The notes below the pieces were generated by a model that was not told where the DNA came from, made no database searches, and worked only from the letters and a program-made list of their open reading frames with translations. Shown in pieces: positions 53,388 to 62,101 of a stretch of 64,000 nucleotides of DNA. Numbering within the stretch: the first letter of the stretch is position 1; every line of letters starts with the position of its first letter. The DNA is from DAIODI01 sp046349255. GTDB lineage: Bacteria > Pseudomonadota > Alphaproteobacteria > Rhizobiales > Aestuariivirgaceae. Location: assembly GCA_046349255.1 (NCBI GenBank), contig JAXMCR010000002.1, positions 1,364,001-1,428,000 of the forward strand, in the 5' to 3' direction. The position numbers and the translations under genes are program-made.

Positions 53388-54170
53388 TCAATCGCCGCGG
53401 AACGTCGGCTTCCTCTTCTCCAGGAAGGCGGTCATGCCCTCCTTCTTGTCGTTCGTCGCAAACGTCAGCTGGAACGCCTTGCGCTCGAGCGCGAGCCCTG
53501 CGCCGAGCGAAGCGTCAATGCCGAGGAGCACCGCCTCCTTCGTCTGCTGTACGGCAATCGGCGGCAGCCGCGCAATCGACTGCGCGAGCCGGAGCGCGGT
53601 GTCGTAGACGGAAGGATCCGGCACCACCTCCGAGACGAGGCCGATGCGGTGCGCCTCGGCGGCGTCGATGATGTCGCCGGTGAGCACGAGGCGCATGGCG
53701 TTGTACTTGCCGACGGCACGCGTGAGGCGCTGCGTTCCGCCGGCGCCCGGCATGATGCCGACCTTCACCTCGGGCTGGCCGAACTTCGCGCCCTCGCCGG
53801 CGATGATGATGTCGCAGGCCATGGCGAGTTCCATGCCGCCGCCGAGCGCAAACCCGTTCACCGCGGCGATCATCGGCTGCGGCACCTCGAAGACCGCGTT
53901 CCACCACCTTTCGGAACGGCGTTTCATCATGGCGACCGCATCCAGCGTGGCGAAATCCTTGAGATCCGCGCCGGCGACGAACACCTCCGGGCCACCCGTC
54001 AGCACGACGGCGCGAATGTCCTCGTCGTCGGCGATCGCGCGGCAGGTCTCGGCGAGGGCTTTCCGCGTCGGCACGTCGAGCGCGTTGCGCTTCTCCGGGC
54101 GGGACAGCCGGATCGTCGCCGTGCCGTCGCCGTGGCGCTCGAGGCGCACGCTCGCAGTGGTGTCGGACAC
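53388..54170 (-). CDS. enoyl-CoA hydratase/isomerase family protein
   Basis: Crotonase-fold enzyme of 260 residues, probably hydrating 2-enoyl-CoA in fatty-acid or amino-acid breakdown. The oxyanion-hole segment is EVFVAGADLKDFA. Both catalytic glutamates of true hydratases are present, in GGGMELAMACD and FGQPEVKVGIMPGAGGTQRL. It is the first gene of the leftward unit that continues with DUF427, Aas and AcnX. Physiological substrate unknown. Confidence 0.92.
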   Translation of the reverse strand: MSDTTASVRLERHGDGTATIRLSRPEKRNALDVPTRKALAETCRAIADDEDIRAVVLTGGPEVFVAGADLKDFATLDAVAMMKRRSERWWNAVFEVPQPMIAAVNGFALGGGMELAMACDIIIAGEGAKFGQPEVKVGIMPGAGGTQRLTRAVGKYNAMRLVLTGDIIDAAEAHRIGLVSEVVPDPSVYDTALRLAQSIARLPPIAVQQTKEAVLLGIDASLGAGLALERKAFQLTFATNDKKEGMTAFLEKRKPTFRGD

Positions 54171-54392
54171 CGTTGGTCCTCCCGTCTTCCTTCGACACGA
54201 ACGTTAGGACGGCGGCAGGGCGCACGGCAAGCACCGGTGGCGCGACGTCCGGATCACTGCCGGAGCGATCACGAGGGTGCGAACGCGAACACTTTTCTGT
54301 CCGTGAAATCGCGGCGTCCGGATGCCGATGCCTCTGCGTAGCGAGGAGCGGGATATCGTTCCCAGACAAACCTCTCACGGGAGAACTTCAGT

Positions 54393-54878
54393 ATGCGCAC
54401 CATCCGCCAGCTCGCGCTCGCCGCGACCGTCGCTGCGGGCTCGCTTCTCGCCGCTGCCACCGCCAATGCCAAGGACATCGTCGAGATCGCTGTCGACGCG
54501 GGCACCTTCAAGACGCTGGTCGCCGCCGCGCAGGCCGCGGGCCTCGTCGAGACGCTCAAGGGACCCGGTCCGTTCACGGTGTTCGCGCCGACCGATGAAG
54601 CGTTCGCCAAGCTTCCGGCGGGCACCGTCGAGAGCCTGCTCAAGCCCGAGAACAAGGACAAGCTCGTCGCCATCCTCACCTACCACGTGGTGCCGGGCAA
54701 GGTGATGTCCAGCGATCTCGCCGGCAAGACGACGAAGGCGAAGACGGTCGAGGGCCAGGAGGTCACGATCGACGCCACCAGCGGCGTGAAGGTCGACAAC
54801 GCCACCGTGGTGAAGGCCGACATCGCTGCCGACAACGGCGTGATCCACGTGATCGACGCGGTGATCCTGCCGAAGTAA
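54393..54878 (+). CDS. secreted fasciclin (FAS1) domain protein
   Basis: Exported protein of 161 residues. The signal peptide is residues 1-26 (LALAATVAAGSLLAAATANA) and a single FAS1 domain fills the rest, with the H1 motif GPFTVFAPTDEAFAKLP and the H2 region LTYHVVPGKVMSSDL. FAS1 proteins mediate adhesion or matrix contacts; the role in this organism is not known. GGGAGAA lies upstream of the ATG. The preceding 222 nt to the divergent enoyl-CoA hydratase gene hold no other gene. Confidence 0.93.
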   Translation: MRTIRQLALAATVAAGSLLAAATANAKDIVEIAVDAGTFKTLVAAAQAAGLVETLKGPGPFTVFAPTDEAFAKLPAGTVESLLKPENKDKLVAILTYHVVPGKVMSSDLAGKTTKAKTVEGQEVTIDATSGVKVDNATVVKADIAADNGVIHVIDAVILPK

Positions 54879-54915
54879 CCCGCCGGAGATCGCCGTTAGC
54901 CCCGGCGGTCTTCAA

Positions 54916-54955
54916 CGCCGGCCGCGACCCAACCCCCTGTCGAGCGCGGCCGGCG
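54916..54955 (+). terminator. probable terminator between convergent genes
   Basis: An 11-bp perfect stem (CGCCGGCCGCG at 54916-54926 with 54945-54955) and an 18-nt loop, followed by a pyrimidine-rich tail CTTCCTTTC. It sits between the fasciclin stop and the stop of the convergent HAD gene. The loop is long and the T-run imperfect, so strength is uncertain. Confidence 0.5.
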
Positions 54956-54962
54956 CTTCCTT

Positions 54963-55646
54963 TCACGCGAGTTTCAGGAATTGCGCTATGTGGGCGTACG
55001 TCTCCGCGTGCGTGCCGGCAAGCGTTGTTGCGCCCGCCTTCGCAAGCCGGTCGCGACGGTGCGGTTCCACGGCGAATCCGATGAAGTGAACGCCGTTCGA
55101 TAATCCTGCATCGACGTCGTTGAGGTTGTCACCGATGTAGACGATGCGCTCGCGCGGCAGGTCGAGCTGGTCGATCGCACGCGTCAGGACTGTGCGCTTC
55201 GCCCCGCCGCCGTCCGCGCCGTGGGCGTACGTCGCGACGTGGTTCCAGAGCCCCGCGTGCTCAAGCCGCTGGCGGGCCGCGCCGATCACGTTCGCGGTGG
55301 CGATGCCGAGCCCGATGCCGATTTCGCTCAGTCCACGGAGAAGCTCGGGCGTACCTGGGATCGTCTCGGTACGGAGTGATCCCGAGGCGAGGCCCTCGCG
55401 CAGTACGGCCATGTAATCGTCGTGTACCGCCTCGTATTCGTGCCGGTGCGGTGCGCGTCCGAGATGGCGCTCGAGGATCTCGCAGATGATGTCCTCGTCG
55501 TTGCGGATGCGGTAGCTGTCCCAGTCGCGCGACAGGCCAGTCAGCCCGTACCGGCGCTCGAACGGGGCAAAGAAGGCATCCTCCTCCGGCCCGGTGAGGT
55601 CGAGGAGCACGCCGTCGACGTCGAAGATGACGGCGGCGTCCGGCAT
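54963..55646 (-). CDS. HAD-superfamily hydrolase
   Basis: Phosphatase-like protein of 227 residues in HAD subfamily IA. Motif I is IFDVDGVLLDL (nucleophile Asp9), motif II lies near IGLGIATAN, and motif IV is VYIGDNLNDVDAGLSNG. The cap domain follows motif I. It resembles phosphoglycolate phosphatase-type enzymes but the substrate cannot be assigned. It starts 4 nt after the TPP-enzyme gene, so the two are translated from one message and may act in one pathway. Confidence 0.9.
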   Translation of the reverse strand: MPDAAVIFDVDGVLLDLTGPEEDAFFAPFERRYGLTGLSRDWDSYRIRNDEDIICEILERHLGRAPHRHEYEAVHDDYMAVLREGLASGSLRTETIPGTPELLRGLSEIGIGLGIATANVIGAARQRLEHAGLWNHVATYAHGADGGGAKRTVLTRAIDQLDLPRERIVYIGDNLNDVDAGLSNGVHFIGFAVEPHRRDRLAKAGATTLAGTHAETYAHIAQFLKLA

Positions 55647-55650
55647 GGCA

Positions 55651-57264
55651 TCAGGGCCGCAGCATCCGGGGCGTCATCTCGATCACCGTCGGCCTGCCTT
55701 CGGTCGCCAGCGCGTCGGCGATGATTTTTGCGAGCGACTCGAGCGACTCCGGCCGCCAGTAAGTGCACCCGTAGGCCCGCGCGATTCCTTCGAAGTCGGG
55801 GTTCCGCAGCGTTACGGCGTTGGGCTGGATGCCCTTCATCACCATGTCGTCGCGGATCTGGCCCAGCGCATCGTTGTTCCAGAGCAGGATGACCAGGTTC
55901 TGGCCGAGTTCGGCCGCCGTGCCGAGTTCGTTGATCGTGTACTGGAAGCCGTAGTCGCCGGCGAGCACTGCCACCGGCCGTTCCGGATGCGCGACCTTCG
56001 CCCCGATGCCGGCGGGGAGCGCGTAGCCGAGCGTTCCGAAGCCTGCCGGGTGCAGCCATTGACGCGGATGCTCGACCGGAAAGATCTCGTTCGCCGCATA
56101 GGCGATCTGCGTCATGTCGGTCGCGAGGATCGTGTCTTCCGGCAGCGCCTTGCGGATCACGCCCAGCACCTGGCGAAGGTCGGAGCGCAGCGCCTCCTCG
56201 GTGCCCGGTTCGGCCGCGAGATAGGCGCGCACGCGCTCGACGTTGCGCGCGCGGCGTGCCGCGACGTCGGCCTTGGGCAACGCTGCCGACAACGCCTCGA
56301 GCGTCGCCCTTGCATCGGCGAGGATGGCGATCTCCGCTGCGTGCGGGCGCGCGATGCTCGCCGGATCGATGTCGACGCGGATGAGCTTGCCCGGGATCGA
56401 CAGCTTCAACTCCCAGAAGTCGGTCTCCGACAGCTCGCTTCCGACGGCAAGCACCACGTCGGCTGCCTTCAGCATCTCCTTCACGCCGTCCTGCGGCATC
56501 CGCGAGCCGACACACAAGGGATGCGAGGACGGGATGACGCCCTTGCCCGCGATCGTCGTGAGGGCCAGCGCGCCGAGCTGGTCGACGAGCCGCGTGGCGG
56601 CCTCGGCAGCGTCGACCGCGCCGCCGCCGGCGATGACCACCGGGTCCTTCGCCGCCGACAGAAGTTTTGCCGCGCGGGCGATGTCCTGCGTTGACGGAGC
56701 GCTGCGGCCGGGGAGCGTGCGCGCCCGCCAGCCCTCGCCCGCCGGCACTTTCAGGAGGTCGAGCGGCAACTCGACGTAGGTTGGACGCGGGCGCTGCGTG
56801 GCCAGCCGCGCGAACGACTCGGCGACGCCGTCGCGGACGTCCTCCGGCGTCATCGCGGTCATCGCTGCCGACGTGATCGACTGCGCCGCGCCGCGCTGGC
56901 TCGCCATCTCGTGCAGGCGACCGCGTCCTTGCGCGGCGTCGACGATGTCGAGCGCGGAGGAGAGCACGAGCATCGGCACCGAATCCGAATAGGCCTGCCC
57001 CATGGGGGTGAGGATGTTGGTGAGGCCTGGCCCGGTGATCGTGAAGCACACGCCGGGCCTGCCGGTGGCGCGGGCGTAGCCGTCGGCCATGAACCCTGCG
57101 CCCTGTTCGTGGCGCGGCAGCACGTGGGTGATCGCCGAGCGGGGCAGCGCCCGGTACATCTCGACGTTGTGGACGCCAGGGATGCCGAACACGTTGGTCA
57201 CCCCGTAGGCCTCCAGCAGGCCGACGAGCGCCTCGCCCGTCGACAGTTCCGCACGTTCGGCCAT
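55651..57264 (-). CDS. TPP-dependent 2-oxo acid decarboxylase, AruI-like
   Basis: Thiamine-diphosphate enzyme of 537 residues. The N-terminal domain carries VTNVFGIPGVHNVEMYRAL and the cofactor-activating Glu in LPRHEQGAGFMADGYAR. The C-terminal TPP site is AGDYGFQYTINELGTAAELG followed by LWNNDALGQ. The pattern VFGIPGVHNVE is that of 5-guanidino-2-oxopentanoate decarboxylase (AruI) of the arginine transaminase route rather than true acetolactate synthase; no small regulatory subunit is present. No aruH-type aminotransferase is adjacent. It lies 97 nt downstream of the dipeptide transporter and 4 nt before the HAD gene. Confidence 0.85.
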   Translation of the reverse strand: MAERAELSTGEALVGLLEAYGVTNVFGIPGVHNVEMYRALPRSAITHVLPRHEQGAGFMADGYARATGRPGVCFTITGPGLTNILTPMGQAYSDSVPMLVLSSALDIVDAAQGRGRLHEMASQRGAAQSITSAAMTAMTPEDVRDGVAESFARLATQRPRPTYVELPLDLLKVPAGEGWRARTLPGRSAPSTQDIARAAKLLSAAKDPVVIAGGGAVDAAEAATRLVDQLGALALTTIAGKGVIPSSHPLCVGSRMPQDGVKEMLKAADVVLAVGSELSETDFWELKLSIPGKLIRVDIDPASIARPHAAEIAILADARATLEALSAALPKADVAARRARNVERVRAYLAAEPGTEEALRSDLRQVLGVIRKALPEDTILATDMTQIAYAANEIFPVEHPRQWLHPAGFGTLGYALPAGIGAKVAHPERPVAVLAGDYGFQYTINELGTAAELGQNLVILLWNNDALGQIRDDMVMKGIQPNAVTLRNPDFEGIARAYGCTYWRPESLESLAKIIADALATEGRPTVIEMTPRMLRP

Positions 57265-57361
57265 GATCGTCTCCCAATACCTTCCTGATGTCGGGGCTCT
57301 TGGTATCGAAGCGCGGGCGCGAGGTCCAGAAGCCCCCCGCGCAACCCTCCCCGGCGGGTCT

Positions 57362-58344
<983 letters not shown>

Positions 58345-58348
<4 letters not shown>

Positions 58349-59343
58349 TCGGCCGCCTTCCGTCCGGGATGGTTCATCGGCACGCCGTGGCGCAGCGGAT
58401 AGTGGCAGAGCGCGTTGCCGAGCGCCGGGCCTGCCGGCGGCGGCGCGGTCGTTTCGCACAGTCCGGTGGCGAACTGGCAGCGCGGCGCGAACAGGCAGCC
58501 GGGCGGGCGGTCGAACTGCCCCGGCACCACGCCCGTGATCGACGGCAGGCGCTTCGACGTCGCGCGCTCCGGCAGCGCCGCGAGCAGCGCCGCCGTGTAC
58601 GGATGATGCGGGTCGGCAAAGAGGCCCTTCACGTCCTGCTCCTCGACCTTCTGGCCGGCGTAGTTCACGCACACCCGCTGCGCAGTCTCGGCGACGACGC
58701 CCATGTCGTGCGTGATCAGCACCAGGGCCATGCCGGTCTCGCCCTGGAGCTTCAGCAGCAGGTCGAGGATCTGCGCCTGGATCGTCACGTCGAGCGCCGT
58801 CGTCGGCTCGTCGGCGATAAGGAGGCGGGGGCGGCAGGCGATCGCCATGGCGATCATCACGCGCTGGCTCATGCCGCCCGACATCTGGTGGGGGAACAAG
58901 GTGATGCGCTTCTCGGGCGCCGGGATGCCGACCTCCCGCAACAGTTCGATCGCCCGGTCGCGCCGTTCCGCCTTGCCCATGTCGAGGTGCGTCTTCAGGG
59001 CCTCGGTGAGCTGGAACCCGACGGTGAAGCACGGGTTGAGGCTCGACATCGGCTCCTGGAAGATCATCGCGACGTCCTTGCCGGTCAGCGCGCGGCGTTC
59101 ACGGGCGGGCATCTTCAGGAGGTCGCGGCCGTCGAACGTCATCCGGTCGGCGGTGACGGTTGCGGTCCACGGCAGGAGGCCCATGACGGCCAGCATCGAC
59201 ACCGATTTGCCGGACCCCGATTCCCCGACGATGGCCAGGACTTCTCCGGAATCCACTGTGAGCGACACCCGGTCGACCGCCTTGAAGGGGCCGTTGGTGG
59301 TCGCGAATTCGACGGAGAGGTTTTCGATCTCGAGCAGGGCCAT
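58345..59343 (-). CDS. dppD: dipeptide/oligopeptide ABC transporter ATP-binding protein DppD
   Basis: First ATPase of the peptide transporter, 332 residues. Walker A is VGESGSGKSVS, signature MSGGMSQRVMIA, Walker B LLIADEPTTALDVTIQAQ. The oligo_HPY C-terminus has LFAPRCQFATGLCE. It begins 33 nt after a coiled-coil protein gene and overlaps dppF, so the DppDF pair is co-translated. Confidence 0.94.
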
Positions 59344-59376
59344 GGGAACTTGTTCAGACTTTCGCGCGATCCTATA

Positions 59377-60120
59377 TTACCGGCGATCCCGGCGGTTCGC
59401 CGGTTTCGCCCTCGACGGAGGTTTCGATGAAGGGTCCGATCGTTCCGATTGTTTGAGGATGACCGCAAAGTCCTCGCGGGCCCGTGCGAAGATCGCCCCG
59501 GCCCGGACTTCCTTCTCCGGCAGATCGAGACCGTACTCCCCAGCGTAGGCCGCTAGGTCGTCCAGCGCCGCCTTCCCGAACATCCGCTGTAGTTCCACGA
59601 TACGCAGCAGTTCCGCGATGAACTTGCGCTTTTCCGCGTCGGACTGGGCCTGGAAGGCCGGGTCCCGCAGGTCTCGCGTCAAGAGGTTCGACTGGAGCGC
59701 GGTGCGGTAGTACTGCACGACCGAGTGGATGGTGCCGACGGGCAGGATCGAGATGTCGCCCTTCACCGAATCGAACACGAAGTCCGTCTCGTCCGGCGTC
59801 GCGAACGGCGACTTCTGCCGCATGGCGTAGAACAGCTGGTCGGCCGTGAGCTGCCGCTGGTTCGCGACGGTTCCGGCGACGATCTCCGAATGGAGCGCCA
59901 CAACGAGGTCGAGCACCCGCTGCTCGCGGCGCTCGTCGTCCTTCCGGCGCTGCTCGGCCCGCTCCGCTTCCTCGCGCCGGCGTTCCTCCCGGCGTTCCTC
60001 CTCGGCGCTCAGGCGCTCGCTGCGCGACGTCAGGTACCACGTGAGCACGCCGACCAGCGCCGCGGCGACGGTGCCGATCGCACCGATCACGGCCTGCTGG
60101 ATTGCGGGGTCGAGGCCCAT
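59377..60120 (-). CDS. membrane coiled-coil protein of unknown function within the dpp operon
   Basis: Unrecognised protein of 247 residues. Residues 8-28 (AVIGAIGTVAAALVGVLTWY) form one membrane helix. Residues 30-70 are a highly charged coiled coil almost wholly Glu, Arg and Ala. The rest is a soluble domain with LHSEIVAGTVANQRQLTADQ, YRTALQSNLLTRDLRD and FARAREDFAVILKQSE. The start at 60120 is 2 nt after the dppC stop and dppD follows after 33 nt, so it is co-expressed with the transporter, yet it is not a standard Dpp component. The tail is basic and Pro/Ser-rich. Function unknown. Confidence 0.82.
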   Translation of the reverse strand: MGLDPAIQQAVIGAIGTVAAALVGVLTWYLTSRSERLSAEEERREERRREEAERAEQRRKDDERREQRVLDLVVALHSEIVAGTVANQRQLTADQLFYAMRQKSPFATPDETDFVFDSVKGDISILPVGTIHSVVQYYRTALQSNLLTRDLRDPAFQAQSDAEKRKFIAELLRIVELQRMFGKAALDDLAAYAGEYGLDLPEKEVRAGAIFARAREDFAVILKQSERSDPSSKPPSRAKPANRRDRR

Positions 60121-60122
60121 CG

Positions 60123-61037
60123 TCAGCTGCGGCGCAGTCGTGGATCGAGCGCATCGCGCAACCCGTCGCCCATGAGGTTGATGGAGATCACCGTGATCAG
60201 GATCGCAAGCCCCGGGAACGTGACGATCCAAGGGTTGGAGAGGATGAACTCGCGGCTGTCGGCCAGCATCGCGCCCCATTCGGGCGTCGGCGGTTGGGCG
60301 CCGAGGCCGAGGAAGCCGAGACCCGCGGCCTCGAGGATCGCGTCCGATACGCCGAGTGCCGCCTGCACGATGAGCGGTGCGAGGCAGTTCGGCAACACGG
60401 TCGACAGCATGAGGCGCAAGGGTCCGACGCCCGACACCTTCGCGGCAGTGACGTAGTCCTTCGACAGTTCCGTGATGGCGGAGGCGCGCACGAGGCGTAC
60501 GTAGCGCGGCAGGTTCACGATCGTCACGGCGACGATCGTGTTCATGAGGTTCGGGCCGATCACGGCGATGATGAGGATCGCCAGCACGAGCGAGGGGATC
60601 GAGACGATCAGGTCCATGATGCGCTGGATGACCGTGTCGACGATGCCGCCGAACCAGGCCGACGCGAGCCCGAGCGCGATGCCGACGACGGCGGCGACCA
60701 TCATCACGGAGAGGCCGATGAACAGCGAGATGCGCGCCCCGAAGATGATGCGCGTCAGCATGTCGCGGCCGACCGCGTCGGTGCCGAGAATGAACTTGTC
60801 GTTGCCGCCTTCCACCCACATCGGCGGGAGCTTCGTGAAGTCGCGGAACTGCTCGACCGGCGAGTAGGGCGCGATCAGCGGCGCGAAGATCGCGACCAGC
60901 GCGATGAACACCACCACGGCCATGCCGACCAGCGCCCCCTTGTTCTCGCGGAAGGCGCGCCAGAAAGCGAGGAGCGGTGAAGGCGGCGCGTTCTGCCGCT
61001 GGACGGCCTTGGCGGGGATCGCGGCGTCAGCGGGCAT
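60123..61037 (-). CDS. dppC: dipeptide/oligopeptide ABC transporter permease DppC
   Basis: Permease of 304 residues. The N-terminal OppC_N segment is FRENKGALVGMAVVVFIALV, followed by the periplasmic loop LGTDAVGRDMLTRIIFGARI. The permease core has about six helices in total, and the ATPase-contact loop is ELSKDYVTAAKVSGVGPLRL. The start overlaps the dppB stop by 11 nt. It pairs with DppB to form the membrane channel. Confidence 0.94.
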   Translation of the reverse strand: MPADAAIPAKAVQRQNAPPSPLLAFWRAFRENKGALVGMAVVVFIALVAIFAPLIAPYSPVEQFRDFTKLPPMWVEGGNDKFILGTDAVGRDMLTRIIFGARISLFIGLSVMMVAAVVGIALGLASAWFGGIVDTVIQRIMDLIVSIPSLVLAILIIAVIGPNLMNTIVAVTIVNLPRYVRLVRASAITELSKDYVTAAKVSGVGPLRLMLSTVLPNCLAPLIVQAALGVSDAILEAAGLGFLGLGAQPPTPEWGAMLADSREFILSNPWIVTFPGLAILITVISINLMGDGLRDALDPRLRRS

Positions 61038-62040
61038 GGCGGATCCGCGGGTTGATGACGCTGTAGAGCAGGTCGATCAGGATGTTGACGACGATCACCA
61101 GCCCCGAGATCAGGAGGATGCCGCCCTGGAGCGCAGGATAGTCGCGCCGGCCGATCGATTCGATCAGCCACTTGCCGACGCCCGGCCACGAGAAGATCGT
61201 TTCGGTGAGCACCGCGCCGGCAAGCAGCGTCGTGACCTGGAGGCCGATCGTCGTCACCACCGGGATCAGTGCGTTGCGCAGCGCGTGCACGCCGATGACC
61301 CGGAAGGGCGAGAGACCCTTGGCGCGTGCGGTGCGCACGTAGTCTTCCTCCAGAACCTCGAGCATGGCCGAGCGCGTCATGCGCGCGATGATCGCGAGCG
61401 GGATGGTGCCCAGCACGATCGCCGGCAGGATCAGGTGGCGCACGGCGTCCATGAACGCGCCTTCCTGGTCGGTCAGAAGCGTATCGATCAGCATGAAGCC
61501 GGTGACGGGTTCGAAGTAGTACTGGATCGGATCGATGCGGCCCGACACGGGCGTCCATTCGAGGTAGCCCGAGAAGAACATGATGAGGAGCAGGCCCCAC
61601 CAGAAGATCGGCATCGAGTAGCCGGCGAGTGCCGCACCCATCAGCGCCTGGTCGTAGAGCGAGCCGCGTTTGACGGCGGCGAGCACGCCCGCGGGTACGC
61701 CGAGCACGACGGCGATCACCATGGCGCAGAACGCGAGTTCGAGCGTCGCCGGAAACAGGCTCGCGAACTCGGTCAGGACCTTCTGCTGGCTGATGATCGA
61801 GGTGCCGAAGTCGCCGTGCAGGATCTGCCAGACGTAGTCGAGGAACTGCTTCCAGACCGGCTGGTCGAGACCCATCTCGTGGCGCAGCATTTCCAGCCGT
61901 TCCGGCGAAATGCCGCGCTCGCCCTTGCGCACCTCGATCGGATCGCCGGGCACGAGGCGGATCATCATGAACGTGATGAACATCAGCGCGAGGAAGGTCG
62001 GCAGCGTCAGCGCCACGCGCTTCAGAAAGAACCGGAGCAT
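61027..62040 (-). CDS. dppB: dipeptide/oligopeptide ABC transporter permease DppB
   Basis: Permease of 337 residues with six helices. The N-terminus FLKRVALTLPTFLALMFITF and motif VPGDP are typical of the DppB/OppB group; the ATPase-contact loop is EVLEEDYVRTARAKGLSPFR. The gene follows dppA after 61 nt that contain a strong stem-loop but no terminator T-run. Confidence 0.94.
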   Translation of the reverse strand: MLRFFLKRVALTLPTFLALMFITFMMIRLVPGDPIEVRKGERGISPERLEMLRHEMGLDQPVWKQFLDYVWQILHGDFGTSIISQQKVLTEFASLFPATLELAFCAMVIAVVLGVPAGVLAAVKRGSLYDQALMGAALAGYSMPIFWWGLLLIMFFSGYLEWTPVSGRIDPIQYYFEPVTGFMLIDTLLTDQEGAFMDAVRHLILPAIVLGTIPLAIIARMTRSAMLEVLEEDYVRTARAKGLSPFRVIGVHALRNALIPVVTTIGLQVTTLLAGAVLTETIFSWPGVGKWLIESIGRRDYPALQGGILLISGLVIVVNILIDLLYSVINPRIRHAR

Positions 62041-62061
62041 CCGATGAGGCCCCCGTGGGCG

Positions 62062-62087
62062 GGCGGGAGCGGCGAACCGCTCCCGCC
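62062..62087 (-). promoter_or_regulatory. intercistronic stem-loop between dppA and dppB
   Basis: Perfect 11-bp stem (GGCGGGAGCGG and complement) closing a 4-nt loop that reads UUCG in the minus-strand transcript. It lies 14 nt after the dppA stop and 21 nt before the dppB start and lacks a U-tract. Such structures after binding-protein genes usually protect the upstream message or cause partial termination, giving more binding protein than permease. That role is inferred. Confidence 0.7.
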
Positions 62088-62101
62088 GAGCTCGTCAGGT
62101 G

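Noticed and set aside
55651..57264. Acetolactate synthase large subunit (ilvB)
   Set aside because: The TPP motifs fit the superfamily, but the VFGIPGVHNVE pattern is AruI-like and no ilvN gene is adjacent.
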